Source: Parus major
Lineage: Eukaryota; Chordata; Aves; Passeriformes; Paridae
Assembly (NCBI RefSeq): GCF_001522545.3
Contig: NC_031769.1
Coordinates: 127,069,896 to 127,133,895 of the forward strand
Reading direction: 5' to 3'
Length of the DNA stretch: 64,000 nucleotides
A program made the position numbers and the translations under genes. This document shows, piece after piece, positions 1 through 13,651 of this stretch (its first letter is position 1; the number at the start of each line of letters is the position of its first letter). The notes under the pieces were generated by a model, which searched no databases, was not told the origin of the DNA, and saw nothing but the letters and a program-made list of their open reading frames with translations.

Positions 1-2795
1 ATCAGATAGTCTAAAGAATATAGTAACCTATGCTTCTTATTTATTGTTTATATACTTGACCAGTAACCAATTCAAAATCTAAAACTTATTTCTCTGCTTG
101 CAATATTTGCGTTGCTTTCTTAAGTCTTTGTGAATAACTATGTTCAATTTCTATTCTGAGTTTTTCAGGAATAAATCTCATACACTGATCTACCCTATTA
201 AATATCATCCTCTGTCAATTAGTTTTCTTCATCCAAAATCTTATAATAAAAGATACTTTTGGGGGAGAAAATTATATTATTTAATGTAATTGAAAAGAGC
301 AATGCTATATTTATCAGTAATAATATCATTAACTGATTCATCATTCCAAGCATGTACATTTTTGACTATACTATTTCCATTATTTAGATAGAATTATGAA
401 GTCAATTTAGATTTACATATTCTTTCCTGATCTTCCTGAAAGAAGAATTATATGAATCAGAAGAGCAAAACACTTCAGAAGTGGTCTTGTAGGAGTGGAA
501 GAGAATACTTAATTAGTTTAAAGGTGGAAGAAGGCTTCTGCAAAAACTTCCAAATTACTTTGTTCCTCTGAGTCACTTTAATCCCTTGCAGAGAATATCT
601 TCTGGAGTGACCTCCTTGAACCTTTGTGACCAAGGCAATAAAACACCAAAAGACCTAAAGATTAGAAAAGAGAGTCTTGAAACTAAAAAGAGTGTTCCTC
701 AGGGCTATAAGTTACACCAGCAGAGAGAGAATGAATCCCAGTGGGAAGGGAAGATCCTGTATCCCTACCATTAATTATCTGCTTCGTAATCTACTCCCAT
801 TATAATTGTAATACTTTCCAAATGCAGCTCTCCTTTCTCATGCCTGCAGCAATTCACATTGTTCCCTGTCTGACAAAACCAGTCTTTGTTTGGGAACCAC
901 AAGCTATGTAAACTGCAAATCAGTCTTTAAGAAAAGAATCAGATCTTTGTTGTGTTTACACTACACATTTCTCTTCAGTGTTTTATACAAGTGATTTGCC
1001 CATAGAACCCCATGGATATTCCAATAGCACAATTTAAGAAATTCTGATCTACATGTCTAAATGCTGTTTTATTCCTTACAGAGCTTTACTCACCCCATGC
1101 GTCTTCATTATTTGCTCGTTCTTCTCTATTATGTTTGTTCTTTCCTGTTATTTAAAAATAAAGAAAACAAATTTTATTCTGGGGTAGTACTGAGGACACC
1201 AAAACCTTGCTCAGAACAATCCATGAGAAAATTTAGTCCACAGACAAATAGAGTGCATATGTTTAAGAAGAGCAACGTGTTAAATCCTAGAGATTGCACA
1301 GCTTGCCTCCTTGTGTGCTCGGAGCACTGTCCACTCGCCCAGCCCGAGCTGCAGACCACACTGCCTGTCAAAGGCAGCACAGCCAGACCCCTCTTCACTG
1401 CCTGACCATGCCATGCCACGCTCTCCAGAGCCAGACACAGGCACCTGGTGCTGTGCTCTCTATTTGCAGAATAGAGAGGTTGATCTTGCCAGGGTTGATT
1501 TGGCACTTATTGCACATGCACTGATGACAGAGCATCTCTCCCAGACATGGTCCTGGGCCTTGAAAAATACAGGAAAGTTAGTTTTCAGGGAAGACAATAA
1601 GACATGAAGTGCACGCCTGCAATTTCACAACAATGTCAAATTTAATTTTATGCCAATATTCTACATGGCCATATATAACATAGACAAATTTTAGAGGGCT
1701 TCATAATTTTCTTGCTCATGTCTTTTCCAAGGAGTACAAAATTACTGGAACAGTCACACTCCCTCAGTTGGCAATGCTATTTTTGCTAAAGCCTAACTCC
1801 TGATTATATTAACTATAATTCAGCAATGGCTCAGCTGTTAATGAAATATAAGAAAGAACATTTAAAAAAGAACATGGCCTATGGTTTATGAAAGGATTTG
1901 TGGGAATTGGGGAACAATTACCTTTCACTAAGACACTCGCTCTGCCAGCTGCATACATATATTCTGTCTCCATGAAGACCTCAGTCCACAAAGCTGAAAT
2001 AGTCTTTCAGGAAAGGCAATTGTTTTGAGGTGTTCATTGTTACAAAGGCAAGCAAGATAATCAAGAAATTGATCATTTATAATTGCATCTTTTAATAACA
2101 CATATGCAGGTTTGAATCTGGAATGTTTCTAAATTATTTTTTAGTTATTCAATACTCTTTTTGCTTCTTTGTTTTAATTTTTTTTTTAATAACTTGGGAC
2201 ATATTTTATCTTTAAAGTTTGCTGTTTAATTTTATAATACTTTTAAAACACAGAAGAGAGGCAGCAATAATCATTTTACATTAAGCATCAGGTGAGGAGT
2301 AATGAAGTGGAATCACAGTGTTCAAGTCCTTCATTTACAAAACACTCTTTTATCCCAAACACCTGCATCTTTCCCCAGGCTAAGGGAGCATTTTGACTTA
2401 GAATGTTAGAAGCTCTAGTGCATTATCACTTCAGATCACCTACAGCCAACTGATTCTGGGTGCCAATTAATGTTATTACCACCTAATCAAATGCTACTTA
2501 ATGCAAACTGTGGGCTATACCCTTGGCTTTGTATACAGCCTGAGATTCACAGATGAAGAGAAGAAACCATTTGCAAAGGGCATTTTGCAACAACTGCAAA
2601 TATTGGGTTAGTTTCTACACCAAGACAGAGAATTAAAGAGAATTATACATATTTCAAGAGGGAGATCTTGTTATAATTACTTTCAAGATTTTATATGCAA
2701 TGGTCATATTGTCAAGAGTATCACAGGTTTAGAGGTTTCAAAAGCATAAAGCTAAGTAGGACTCCCTCTTCTGTAGGTATATTCCCAAAACTGGA
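1..2795. other. intergenic, no gene seen
   Basis: AT-rich unique sequence. Open frames up to 114 codons (1061-1405) have no start context, splice logic or protein-like composition. A slightly GC-richer patch at about 1294-1530 causes several overlapping open frames. No repeat family was recognised. Confidence 0.55.
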
Positions 2796-2862
2796 GAGGG
2801 GGAAGGGTGGACTAGTTAATCTCCAGAGATTCTTCCAACCTCAGCTGTTCTGTGATTCTCTA
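2796..2862 (+). mobile_element. CR1 LINE 3'-end fragment
   Basis: The sequence matches the terminal part of avian CR1 elements: GGTGGACTAGTTAATCTCC, then TTCCAACCTCAG and TTCTGTGATTCTCT. This is the usual CR1 3' end with its ATTCTGTG-type repeat. Only about 65 bp is left, as expected for a severely 5'-truncated and diverged copy. Confidence 0.75.
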
Positions 2863-5800
2863 AAAATTAGCCTTCCAGCTGGTGGGCATGCAGCTGTGGT
2901 ATACAACCAGCTGTGGTACACAGCCTTGTGTCCTCTCACAGCCACATGAACGGCTGCTCACATACCACAGCCAAGGTATCTTCCTTTTCACCTTCATCTT
3001 CCTGAGCCAACGCCTTAGCCAGAACCTTGTAATCTAAGGTGGCATTCTCTGAGTTTCTCCTGTCTTTTCTGTAGGTGTTACTACAGTATTAATGGTACAG
3101 GAGCAGACACAGCAAGCTTGGGCTTCCTGCACTCAGGAGAAAGCCAGACACAAAAGGATTAGCTATAGCTTTGCTACACTTGTGTTATCATATGAAACAC
3201 CAAAATATGCACTAAAACCTGTTCTGGAACTCAGGAAATTTAGTATTTCTTTCCTGGGTGATGCCAGAACCACTGAACTTCCTTGTATTTTGTCCCAGGA
3301 ACTGCCAACAGCTTACCCCAGATCGCATCAGGTCTTCAGACACTTGCAGCTGTCTCCTGGGAGTTTGCTGGTAGAGTGTCCTATCCCTGCTAATGAGCAA
3401 AGAGGAAGCTAAACCTAAGGCAATCTTCCCTTGTGTTTATTCTCCAGCTGCTGCCACTCTGAGTAAAGAAAACAGCAGCACCAACTGTCCTCACAAGCAT
3501 GAGCACTGGTCAGTGTGAGCTTTTCCACCACATCAAAGTTCACTAAACAGAACGTGCACAAGCCTCCTCCTATAAATTCTGATGGGGCAAAACCTGCAGT
3601 AGCCATATGATAAAAGAAGCTAATCAAGCTTTCACTTTCTCGGTACAAATTCATGCAAAAGTTCTGACAAAACTTTCTGACAGCTTTAATGCCCTTGTCC
3701 TGACAAGAAATGACATAAAAAACATGAGGTCTAAACCCTAGTGCATGGTTTGGCTAATTTATCAGAAATGCTCACATACCTGTTTGTGATCCAGAGCAAA
3801 TGTGGATTTAACAGACCCAATACTGCACTGTGCAGCCACCACCTTCCTGGAAAGGGGAGTAAGTGCTCCTCAATTCCCAGCAAAGACCATCCTATCAGCA
3901 TGCTTTCAGGATTTTGTGTGACAGAGCAAACAGTACACTTCTGCACTTCTGACTCAATTTCAGAAAATCTTGCACACAGAATGACATTTTCCAGTATCTT
4001 CCCAGAATGCCATTAAATTTACATGGAAGCTGGGCTTCAGTATCTGGGCCAGTATAATGTGTTGGGTTAGTTGCAATCCATTCACAGAATATGTGCTCAC
4101 TATCTGATACCTTATTTGAAACCCTGCCAAAACATACTTGAAATATAAGTTATCTTACAAATTATTTCTGAAGAATTCCTTTTCTATTATAATTAAAAGC
4201 CTACTTTATATACACTAGGCATCTTATTTCCTTAATTATTATAAAATAGTTCCTGAATGGTTTATGCATTCATCCCCAAACACCCCAGCCTGTTATTCCC
4301 CACTGGAATATAGCATATGCTGAATAATAATTCTATGAATATCTAAATTACAAATATTCTTTTCCAATACCTGTTTGCTGACCAAACTTTTCATTATCAA
4401 TTAAGCAAGGCTAGAGAAGTTACCCAATATAGGCAGAAAAGAGCAGTGTCATCCCAGCAGATATGCTCCATGTGTTGTGTGCTGTGTGATGCCTTGAGCA
4501 TGGGCTCACTTTGGACAATCCATCTGCATCTGCAGCTGTTTCACGCTTGACATCATTGCCAAGGGGTCTGCAGCTGGAAGGGCAAAGTCCACCACATTGG
4601 AATTGCCATTCCCAGGCATTGCAGAATCCATTCTCCAAGTTGTGTTTGATTGAGTTCATCATGCCCAGACCTTAGCTACTGATGGCCTCTTGGTCTATGT
4701 GGTTTTCCTTGCTTGCCTTTCAGACCCACCTTGAGAAATTTCTCTCAGAGTTGATCACAACTGGGTTTTGATGCCTACTGCTTTTATTATTCTCTTTAGT
4801 ACTATTTTCTAGTGAAATATGGACACAACCATATGCATTCAAACAAAATAATCCTTATTCTCTTTTGACCAAGTGCCAAAAAAACTTTAAAATTAATGGT
4901 ATTCAATCCCTTAATAATACCTTTCTCAAACTTGAATACATCAAAGAAACACTCTGAGTTTTCTGTTATAACTATTTGGATTTTATCACTATGTCACACA
5001 TGACAACAATCCTAACAAACCAGGAAAACAATATTTTATTATATAAAACTTTGTTTATTAGCAAATGAAATTATTTTTGGTGAAGCTTCATGCATCTATC
5101 AGAAATCCTAAGATATGCTTGGAGTTGCATAGAAATGTGGGAATTATAGTTTTAACGAAAGAGAAAGGCAGTAAAAGTCTGAGGTTTCTGTGTGCTCCAA
5201 ACTCCTATCTGATTCTCAGTCTAACTGCATAAAGTCAGTGCCTTGATTCTAATTTTCAAAGACAACAAGAGGTAAAGTCCTTGCCACATTAATAGCTGCT
5301 TTTAACTAGACACCACCAAGGTAGCTGCAACTCAAGTTTACTGTAAATGGTTGTAACCATAATGAAGGCTATTGAAATTCAGAAATAAAATATTTGAAGA
5401 GGTGGAAGCTGTGAAACTAACTCCTAGAAACAGGTTAGAAAAAAGCAAAGTGCAACTATTTTGGAATGTGACTGCATATTCAAGGTCCTTTTGACTTAAA
5501 CCTTTTTTTGCTGCAATGCTTCCCAATAATATACGAGGTATAACTGCAAATTTGTACCAGAAAAACATAGACAGTCAAACTGAGAAAAATGTGAAAGGAC
5601 AAAAAAGGGGTTTTATCTGGCCAGTTTTTGAAGAAACAAGATGTTAGTAAAGCAAACTGCAGACTGAAGTTTAAGGCTTTCTGAAATTTTAGCTTTTGGT
5701 TGTGGGGCCTTTTTTGTTTTGTTTTTTTATATTAAATTTCTTTTAAGGCTCTTGTTCTAGCCTATTAAGGAAGTGTGGTCTTGCTGTAACTACAAATGAA

Positions 5801-8800
5801 ATTTTAACTCTCACTTGAAGAAGCAGCACAGACAGTTCTTTTTGAAGTGATATAAAAGACAAGTCCATGTAAAAGAAAGGATTCCTATTTTGACATAAGA
5901 AAAATGTTCACTACAGAGTTTCTTCAGAGAATGCTCAAAAGCAAACAAAAGCTGCTTGGGAGTTAGATTAATTTTAATGAGTTTCCAGGAACATTTATGA
6001 CATATCTACCCCAGTGACCACAGGTGGATATCCCTGTGGGTAACACTTGGCTGCTCCTGAATAAAACAGCGGAGAGCAAACAAACAGAGGAGACGAAAGA
6101 ATAAAAGGAAGATATTTATGTCAGGGTGCACTTAATGAACACCTGCATTTCACAGGTACAGGTAACTATTTACCACCTTCTTCCCTCCAGATAAATATCT
6201 ACTAAGAAATTAGTCCTCTTTCTGTATCAGTGACAAATTAAATGAAACCCTTGAAGAGTGCTTGGAGGCAAACTACGCATAGGTTAATTTTCCTTTTTTT
6301 GTATGTCATGAAAATAATCATCATGGGAGTTCCTAATTAAAAAGGACTTAACCCTTTGTGCACAGTCATGCTTATTGCTTCATAACAGAATGACTATTGT
6401 TTTGGATGTGGAGAATGCAGTTAAACAGAGCTTCCAACTTGAGTGGTCCAGCTGCTTGGCATCAGAGCACCCCAACAGGTTTCCATCAGAAAATCACCTG
6501 TGTAAACTTCAAACTAGCCACAGTAAGTGAAACCACAAGGTATTACTACATATGGGAGAAAGGCCTCAACATTCTTTGCATCAAGGCTAGTTTAGGAACT
6601 TGGCCCATTTGTCCAGATCTGCCTCCCTTCCTCTCATTTGCAATGGTGATTTATGCATCTCTGACTGGGCATGTGCAAGATATTTGTGAGCCCCAGACAA
6701 GTTACTCAAACAGGGTAGCAGCCTGAATGCAAGCTATATACATAGTCCATGGGCAACACTTAACAGGGGAAAACAGCTAACAAACACTAAGAGTGCCCAA
6801 AAGCTAATTTCACTGATAGTGTAGAAGGGCAGCAAAATAAGCCGTACATTCTAGATACTGCTAAATAAAAGTCCTGAAGGGATGCAACCACTCTCCACTG
6901 CACACTGCAAGCAAACTAGTGGGAATTCCACAAGGGGAGGCCGTAAGTTCCTCCAGAGCTGCCCAGAGCAGAAGCTGAAATTCTGGCATGTCCAGCACAC
7001 TGTTGATCACAGGCTGACATCTGTCCCCAGCAGCACACACCATCCTGCCCATCAGAAGTGCCTGTAAAACACCAGTGTCCTTGTGGTATGACAAACGTGT
7101 ATGCCAATATAGGACAGCGTGTTTTTCAAAGATGCTCAGGGACTGACAGGAATCTAGAATAGCTGAAAAATTAATTTTAAAGGCTAGATGTAGAAGTCAT
7201 CTAAATGAAATTTACTTAGGTGTCCCATAAAATTAGCCACCTGAGCATATCCAGGAATTTTGCTCCCACTAAGTTTGAAATCCTGAGCACTGGTTGGATG
7301 TCAGTTCCTCTGGAGAGATCTATTCAAGTTCAATGAACATAACTGGAAAGGAAACATTTTTCTGGAATAGCCATGGAGGGTCAGATGGTATAGACTTGTT
7401 TTAGATTAGGACACTTGCATTTAGATATTCAAGTACGCATGTCTTAATATCAGACTGAACACTGCCCCGAACTTCTAGCCTAGCCTAGGAAAATATTGTC
7501 TTCATGGGCTGAGGAAAAGGTACACCTACAATAATCTTCCCCAGGATCTGCAGTCAAGCAGAAGTCTGTGCAGGCGTTTTTTGGCTGCTGACTAATCCAA
7601 ATGGGTCATTTTCATGACAATTTCTTTTTCCTTATGAGCAAAGAGCAATTCACGGTAAAATCATAGAGCAGTTCTTCCTCAGGTATTAATCCCTTATTAC
7701 TTTTTGTTTTGCCTTTAAAATGTTCCAGAGGAAATAATTTCATTCAAGTAACATTAGTGCTTCTTTCCTTCTATTCATCACGGTCCCCTCTTTACTTTCT
7801 GCTCCACCATAAATGATAGCATTTTTACTTCACCTTCTCTTTCTTGTTTCATGGCCTCAAATGATTCTTTTATAAGTTGTCACACAATCTTCTGCTGCAC
7901 TGACTTGGTTCTGAAGAAAACAAGGATTGTATTCTATATTTTAAATGCTAAACAAAGAGAAAAAGGATGAAAGTTCCATTGGCAAAATATTTTTCATTCA
8001 GATTCTATCTTGTATGTACTGAACGTGAGGGTTTTGCATTCAAAAATTTTGGATACACAGTAAGAGAAAAATACCTAGAGAAAGCAGCAGTACTGGTATT
8101 ATTGCATTAATGTCAAAACAAATGTTCCATACTCTGATGGCAAGCAAGTCAATCCATCACCAGGGGTCAATTGCTTTTGCTAAATGTGGCTTAGCTGTCA
8201 TTAAAACAAATACACTGTTGTGACAAAAGCATCATAGGAATTATGCTCTGTGCCCCTTACAAAAGGAGCCTTGACATCCTACAACAAAACTGGACCTTTG
8301 GTACAAAAGGCCAAAAGCTTCAAATACTCTGTGTATGACAGAAGAGAACAGGAGAGGTCAAAGTGCACCTCCTGGTGTCTTATGTCCTCATAATAGCCGC
8401 TAGTGAAAAAATGGATTATCCTAGGAAATTGGCCATATACAACAAAGGCAGAGAAAGGATTCTCAATGTTCTTTGCCAGCCTGTCAAGGGAAATCCTGAC
8501 CTCAGGTCCTCAGTGATGGAACAGCCAGGTACCCAAACTGCTTCACAATCAACTTGGGACACCCCCTGTGCCTTGCCCAACATCCCAATTCTGACTGTGG
8601 CCAAACTCCAGTGCTACTGGGAAGCACATTACAGAATTTGAGATTCTGCCTCATTTGGGAAGCGTGGATTTGCAGATTCTTTCAAAAATATTGCAGGATT
8701 TTTGTCTCACAGTATATTGATATCAAAAAGATCCCTGCTACAATTTAGCCTTCATAAACAAAACAATATATTGCCTCAAACTAAAATAAGACTAACTCAA

Positions 8801-10890
8801 TACAGAAATTTATAGACAACATGCAACACTTGATTTAATTTTAAGGACTTCACTTACAGTCCCCCTTGGGTTAAAGCTTTTCTAACACATCAGGAGAATC
8901 AAGCAAACAAAGTCTATGTTTCTGCATAGAGTATTTTAAGTTCAATACTTCAATATTTATGTATGGCATTATTTACCCTACACAAAAATACAGGCTTTCT
9001 GCTTTTCATTTATTCAACACTTTAGAAGTGCTAATACCCATGGGTCTATTACACCCACAGGTTTATTCCTCTGACAATGCTTACCTCAGGAAAATGAAAT
9101 TTTACATTTTAAATTAAAGGTAGCTCTAACTTGCAATCGTAATGTACTGTAAGAGATTATTTTATGGTATGTGTGCCAAAGGAGCTACCTTATGCTGGTA
9201 AGTTACACCATAGTAGGGACTGCTGTGAATGAATGTGACACTTGAGAATGAGAGAAAAGATGCATCAGGTAGCTCCAGCTTCTGACTATTACAACTCCAT
9301 ACTGCTGAAGTAATTTTAGATGTGGCTGATAATCTGCCAGAGCCCACCAATCTCTACAGCCTGGCAAAGAAACATCACTCACACACCACTCACATGCAAA
9401 AACAAACCATGTCTTTGTAACTATGCAGAAAAAATTATGTCCCCAGGGTATCTCCCTTTTTGAATGGCCTTGGCATTAACTCTTCTGTCATTGAATGTTT
9501 TATCAAGAAATCTTTCTGATTATATTGCATAAACAGAAAATTATCAGTGCACCAGTTACAAATATTCATATTCCTACCGAGCCTAGATCTATGCTACTTG
9601 TCCATGTCTGTGATCCCTATTCAAAGAAGCCATTCTGAAACAAAGTTTTAATGGTCTTTCCAGACCATTAGCAACTGAAATGCTAGCCTGCTATACTACC
9701 ATTGTTTAATTCTACTCCCACACCAGGGAAATTCATGGTTCATCCCTGTCCTCCTCTACCTTCAGAGCCAGGAGCAAGATACCACATAGAGGAAGCTTGG
9801 CTGTACCATCTCCTGTACACACTCATATACTGAGAGAGGTGTAAAAAGGCAAGTTCACTCAGGAGGATGCTGTACTATCTTATGTACAGTTGCCTAATAT
9901 ATATATATAAATATATATCAAGTCTGAATTGATTGCTCCCTGAATCCCAAAGATTACTCCCACAACCCTGCTACAGCACACAGTAGTTAACAAATCTTCA
10001 GAGTGCTACCATTTGTCAAGGTGTAGTTTGTTGTCCTTAAGGCAGCAAGAATAACAGAGTTCATGTCCCTTGACAGCCTTAAGTGTCCTGCAGAAAGAGA
10101 CTGCCCATCCCTCATAAACAACCACAAGGGTTCATAGGATTTGTGGTCTGAATCGGGCCAGATGCTCCCTCAGAGCACTTCCAGAGGTCAGAGGCTGCAG
10201 TGCTAAGGGTGCTCTTACACTCGTTATGTGCATTGGCTGGTCTTACATCAGAAGAGTGTCTTAAAAAGCCTGTGTGAAAACAGACCGCTTTGCCTTCGGG
10301 CATTGTTTGCTGCCAGTGATTGCAGCATCAGAGTTACTCTCCCTGATGTGGTCTATCGAGTATTTTCTGCTTAAAACTAATAAGCTGTGAGAGTGTTATT
10401 TGTTCCCCCACCTCCCACTTTTTCTAATTTTCACTGCAAACACAGCTTATTTACACTCTGTCTCTTTTAAAAATCAAGTGTCAACCAAGTGCTAAACTGC
10501 TGCTATTTGCCAACGTTTCATTAACACCTTATTAACTTCCAACAGCTGAAGGTGACTGGACCCTCACCTCTGTTTATTTCCTCAAAGTAACAGTTAACTG
10601 AAGCATCAGGATAGAGGCACCCCTGTAAATATGACTGAAAACAAATATGCATGCAGAATATAATCAGGCACAACTTCAGCCAGATCTGCTAACTGACACT
10701 TCTAGTTAATTTTATGCATCGTCACATACTATCCAGTTAGTAGCTCAGATTTTTATTAGAGATTATAATAAAGATCTCTGCTTTTTCTCCCTAGCCCATA
10801 CCAGAAACTAGCTAAAACAGAAATACAAACCTTGTGCAAATTAGGCCACCAGTAGTTTGCTATTTCATTTTAAATACCAGGTACAAAGGT
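2863..10890. other. intergenic, no gene seen
   Basis: Unique AT-rich DNA between TRIQK and its unseen downstream neighbour. It holds a T-rich tract at about 5709-5728 and a short (AT)n stretch at 9896-9919. Around 5940-6230 and 10300-10720 the sequence is more balanced and holds A/T-core motifs typical of conserved non-coding elements, but conservation cannot be judged from one genome. No ORF here looks like protein. Confidence 0.5.
9896..9919. repeat. short (AT)n simple repeat
   Basis: Alternating TA/AT units interrupted once (ATATATATATAA then ATATATAT). A low-complexity microsatellite. Confidence 0.8.
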
Positions 10891-10972
10891 GTGATCCTCT
10901 TGTCATGTAAATCAGCACAGCTCCACTGATTCCCATAAAAACTGTAGTGGTTTACACAGCTGAGCCTCTCCC
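10891..10972. repeat. ancient palindromic interspersed repeat fragment
   Basis: The left half (GATCCTCTTGTCATGTAAAT, then CAGCACAGCTCCACTGA) is mirrored imperfectly by the right half (CTGTAGTGGTTTACACAGCT, then GAGCCTC). This is the layout of an old sauropsid repeat whose consensus, as I remember it, reads roughly GATCCTCAGCTGGTGTAAAT followed by its inverted copy. It is heavily decayed. I cannot name the family with certainty; it is probably a non-autonomous DNA transposon. Confidence 0.45.
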
Positions 10973-12090
10973 ATGTGTATATACATTCTTCCATATTGAA
11001 TTCCAGTAGGACTCTCAGAACAGGAGGATAGGAAACATCCTTCTTCAGAGGTATTAATTAAAACTATTCCTCAGCTTTTCCATATTCTGCTGCCCTAACC
11101 TCCCTCTTCTTCCACCCACTTCTGTGTTCTCATTTAATTTGAAAGGAAAGGGACAGGAGAGCCTAGATATATATGTTTGCTCCATCTTTCTCTTTGTTTC
11201 TCAAATGGTTTGTTGGAAAGCAATACGGAGATTTTTGTTCCTCTGCCCAAATAGACAGGTTCTTTGAGCTCCAGTAATGCTGGAGGAACTGGAGCTGTCA
11301 TGGTTGCTCTCCAGTTCATACTTTTATTTTGAATGGCATATTGGTTTCTAGGACTGCATCACATATGTATTAATTCTGGGAGCTGTCAGAGAGCTAGTTA
11401 TCACTTTTCATTGTCCAAACAGGAAGAAAGCAGATGTTTCCAATAAGCTAAAGAGGGGGAGGTCTCTTCTATGAATAAGCATTTAAGAACTTGAACTAAT
11501 CAACAATAAAATTTTCATGCATATAGTAAAAAAATTTAGAAAATTAATAAAAAAAACCCTTTCTTTCTGAAATAAACACTGGAAAAGCTGGTAAATCACA
11601 AAGCAGCTAGGGTGAGAAGAGTAAAAGGAAAAGAATTGGCTGGCATTTAGTCAGAAGTCTAAAGTCCAGAAGTATAAAGAATCATATGGGTGATTAATGA
11701 AACATGGATAAAATAAATGGGATGCTGGTGCCACTAACAAAAGCAGAGTACCTACTTATTGCAAGGGTGGAACCTTGAATTATAGTTCTCATCCCAAAAT
11801 ATTATGTTAAACTAGAACATTTAAAAATATTTGCAAGCTCACAATCTGAAAATTAAAGTAGCTTATCTGATTTTTTTTTTTTTCTTCAACCCAGGAACAT
11901 TCCCAGGTTTTACTAGTTTTGGTATAAGCTAGTGGATAACTTTTAATCTTTTATTCTCTTAGTGTTCACTCTGTTTATGCTTATTGTTACACAAAGACTT
12001 GTGTTCAAGGATTTAAAAAAGTCTGCAGGGGGTTATATTTTACTTGAGGATTGAAATGAATGCTTTGCTCTCAGATCTCTGCAAGTACAT
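10973..12090. other. intergenic, no gene seen
   Basis: Unique AT-rich sequence with no recognisable element beyond homopolymer tracts (T run at about 11872-11883). Confidence 0.5.
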
Positions 12091-12252
12091 TGGACCAAAT
12101 TTTGGTCTCATTATCACCAATTTAAATCTGGAATAGTTCCACTACTCTCTGTAATGTTACTCCCAATACATGCTGATTTAACTGAGTTCACAAGCTGGTC
12201 CATTGACCTAAGTGGTGTCAGTGGGAATGTACTGTGAAGAAAATTTGATCTA
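12091..12252. repeat. second ancient repeat fragment of the same style
   Basis: It opens with GGACCAAATTTTGGTCTCAT, has AATTTAAATCTGGAATAG and TTCCACTACTC in the middle, and closes with AAAATTTGATCT, roughly the inverse of the opening. The core TAAATCTGGAATAGTTCCAC is characteristic of old amniote palindromic repeats that contain GTGTAAATC and TCCACTGA blocks. Strongly diverged; family name uncertain. Confidence 0.45.
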
Positions 12253-12375
12253 CTAAATTCAAATCCTTGAGGTGTTGTTCTAGCAGCCAAGTTGTTTAGA
12301 AAGAAAACACTGAACTTGAATGTTGACCCTCCATCCCAGCTGGATCTCCATGTAAACTGTGCTCCTGCTGTAGCC

Positions 12376-12419
12376 TTTTAAATAGATCAGCAATTTACAT
12401 TTTAAATAGATCAGCAATT
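12376..12419. repeat. 24-bp-period tandem duplication
   Basis: TTTTAAATAGATCAGCAATT occurs twice, at 12376-12395 and 12400-12419, identical over 20 bases and separated by TACA. A recent local duplication or a replication-slippage product. Confidence 0.9.
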
Positions 12420-13349
12420 CAAATTAGTGAAATGCCAGAATGTAGGTAGTGTGTAGTGGGGAGATTAAGCACTACCTGAAATTTCATCAGTGTTCAGCAG
12501 CATAACTCTCCTTACATTTTCTGAGAGCAGGGACTGGACGGGCTGCAAGGATTTGGCTGCTGCATGTCTGTACCCAGGGATGACAGCAGTGGCTCTTAGC
12601 TGAAGGATGAGCAGAGATGGCCATAGAGTCCCAGATTGTCACCAGACCTTGACTGGTGATAGCAGGTGGGCTGAAACATGAATCTTGCTGGGGAGAAACA
12701 TGCCAAAAAAGCATCTTGGACAACTGCAGGAGGCACAACAGTGTTCTGGCCTGGCATGATTTGCTGATGTGGATGTGCCCCACAGGTATTCAGAGTGTGG
12801 AGAATGGAGTACATGGAGCAGGGATGTGACAAGATGATGGCACCGTGCTGCAATTTGTACTCCTTTAAATGCCCAAATGTTTCCAAGAATAAGGAGGCAT
12901 TTGCTTCTGGGAATTCTGGGATCTACCAATATGGATGTGGTTGCCTCTAGGCTCAAAGTGCAGTGGCCTGTAGGGTTCTAAATCATATTCTTAAATTTTA
13001 GTGACAAAGTCGGTGGTCCAAATCTCACCAAAGATAAATTACTGGCTGTGAGAGCAATGCATAAACAGAGGAAAATGTTAATGGAAAGGCCAGCGTAAAA
13101 GTGTACGACCACATGGTGCTTTCTTCAGAAGGCCCCAGCCCATGTCAGGCTGTGCCATACAGTGGCTCATCAGGAGAAAGACAGGATCTGTCCTTCTGCC
13201 TTCCCACACAGCAACACTCACTTGTCCATGAGAGCCCAACACGTGCTCCGTACAATAAGCCTGTGGGATTATTTGTAAGGTAGAAGCAGCCAGTTCTTCT
13301 GAACAGTGGTGGGAAAAAATACAACCGACACAGAATGAGATTTTAATGA
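12420..13349. other. intergenic, no gene seen
   Basis: Intermediate GC content. Overlapping open frames on both strands at 12487-12956 and 13078-13422 reflect fewer stop codons, not a gene: no frame has a recognisable domain. Confidence 0.45.
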
Positions 13350-13626
13350 GATGTTTTGTTTGTTTGCTGCTTTTTGCGGTACTTCCTAATTTATTTGTCT
13401 CTCCCTTCACGTATTTAACCATTGCTGCCGGGCGGTGAAAAGACTTTGCGCTACATTACCTGCACCTTTGACCTTCAGCACTAATCTTACTGTGAATAGG
13501 CCAGATGACTTCGGGGTGATAAAATGCTGCTGCAGTTCTCAAGCCCAAATAATTTCCCCCTCAAAGAAATGGTGAAGCTTCGGTACTTATTCTCATCTAC
13601 GTCCCTTCCTTCACACAACAAAGTGA

Positions 13627-13651
13627 CTTTAATTGCTGGCACCAATTAAAG
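13627..13651. repeat. perfect inverted repeat with homeodomain-type arms
   Basis: CTTTAATTG, a 7-base loop (CTGGCAC), then CAATTAAAG. The arms are perfect over 9 bases and each holds a TAATTG core, so it could bind a homeodomain dimer or simply fold as a hairpin. Confidence 0.85.
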
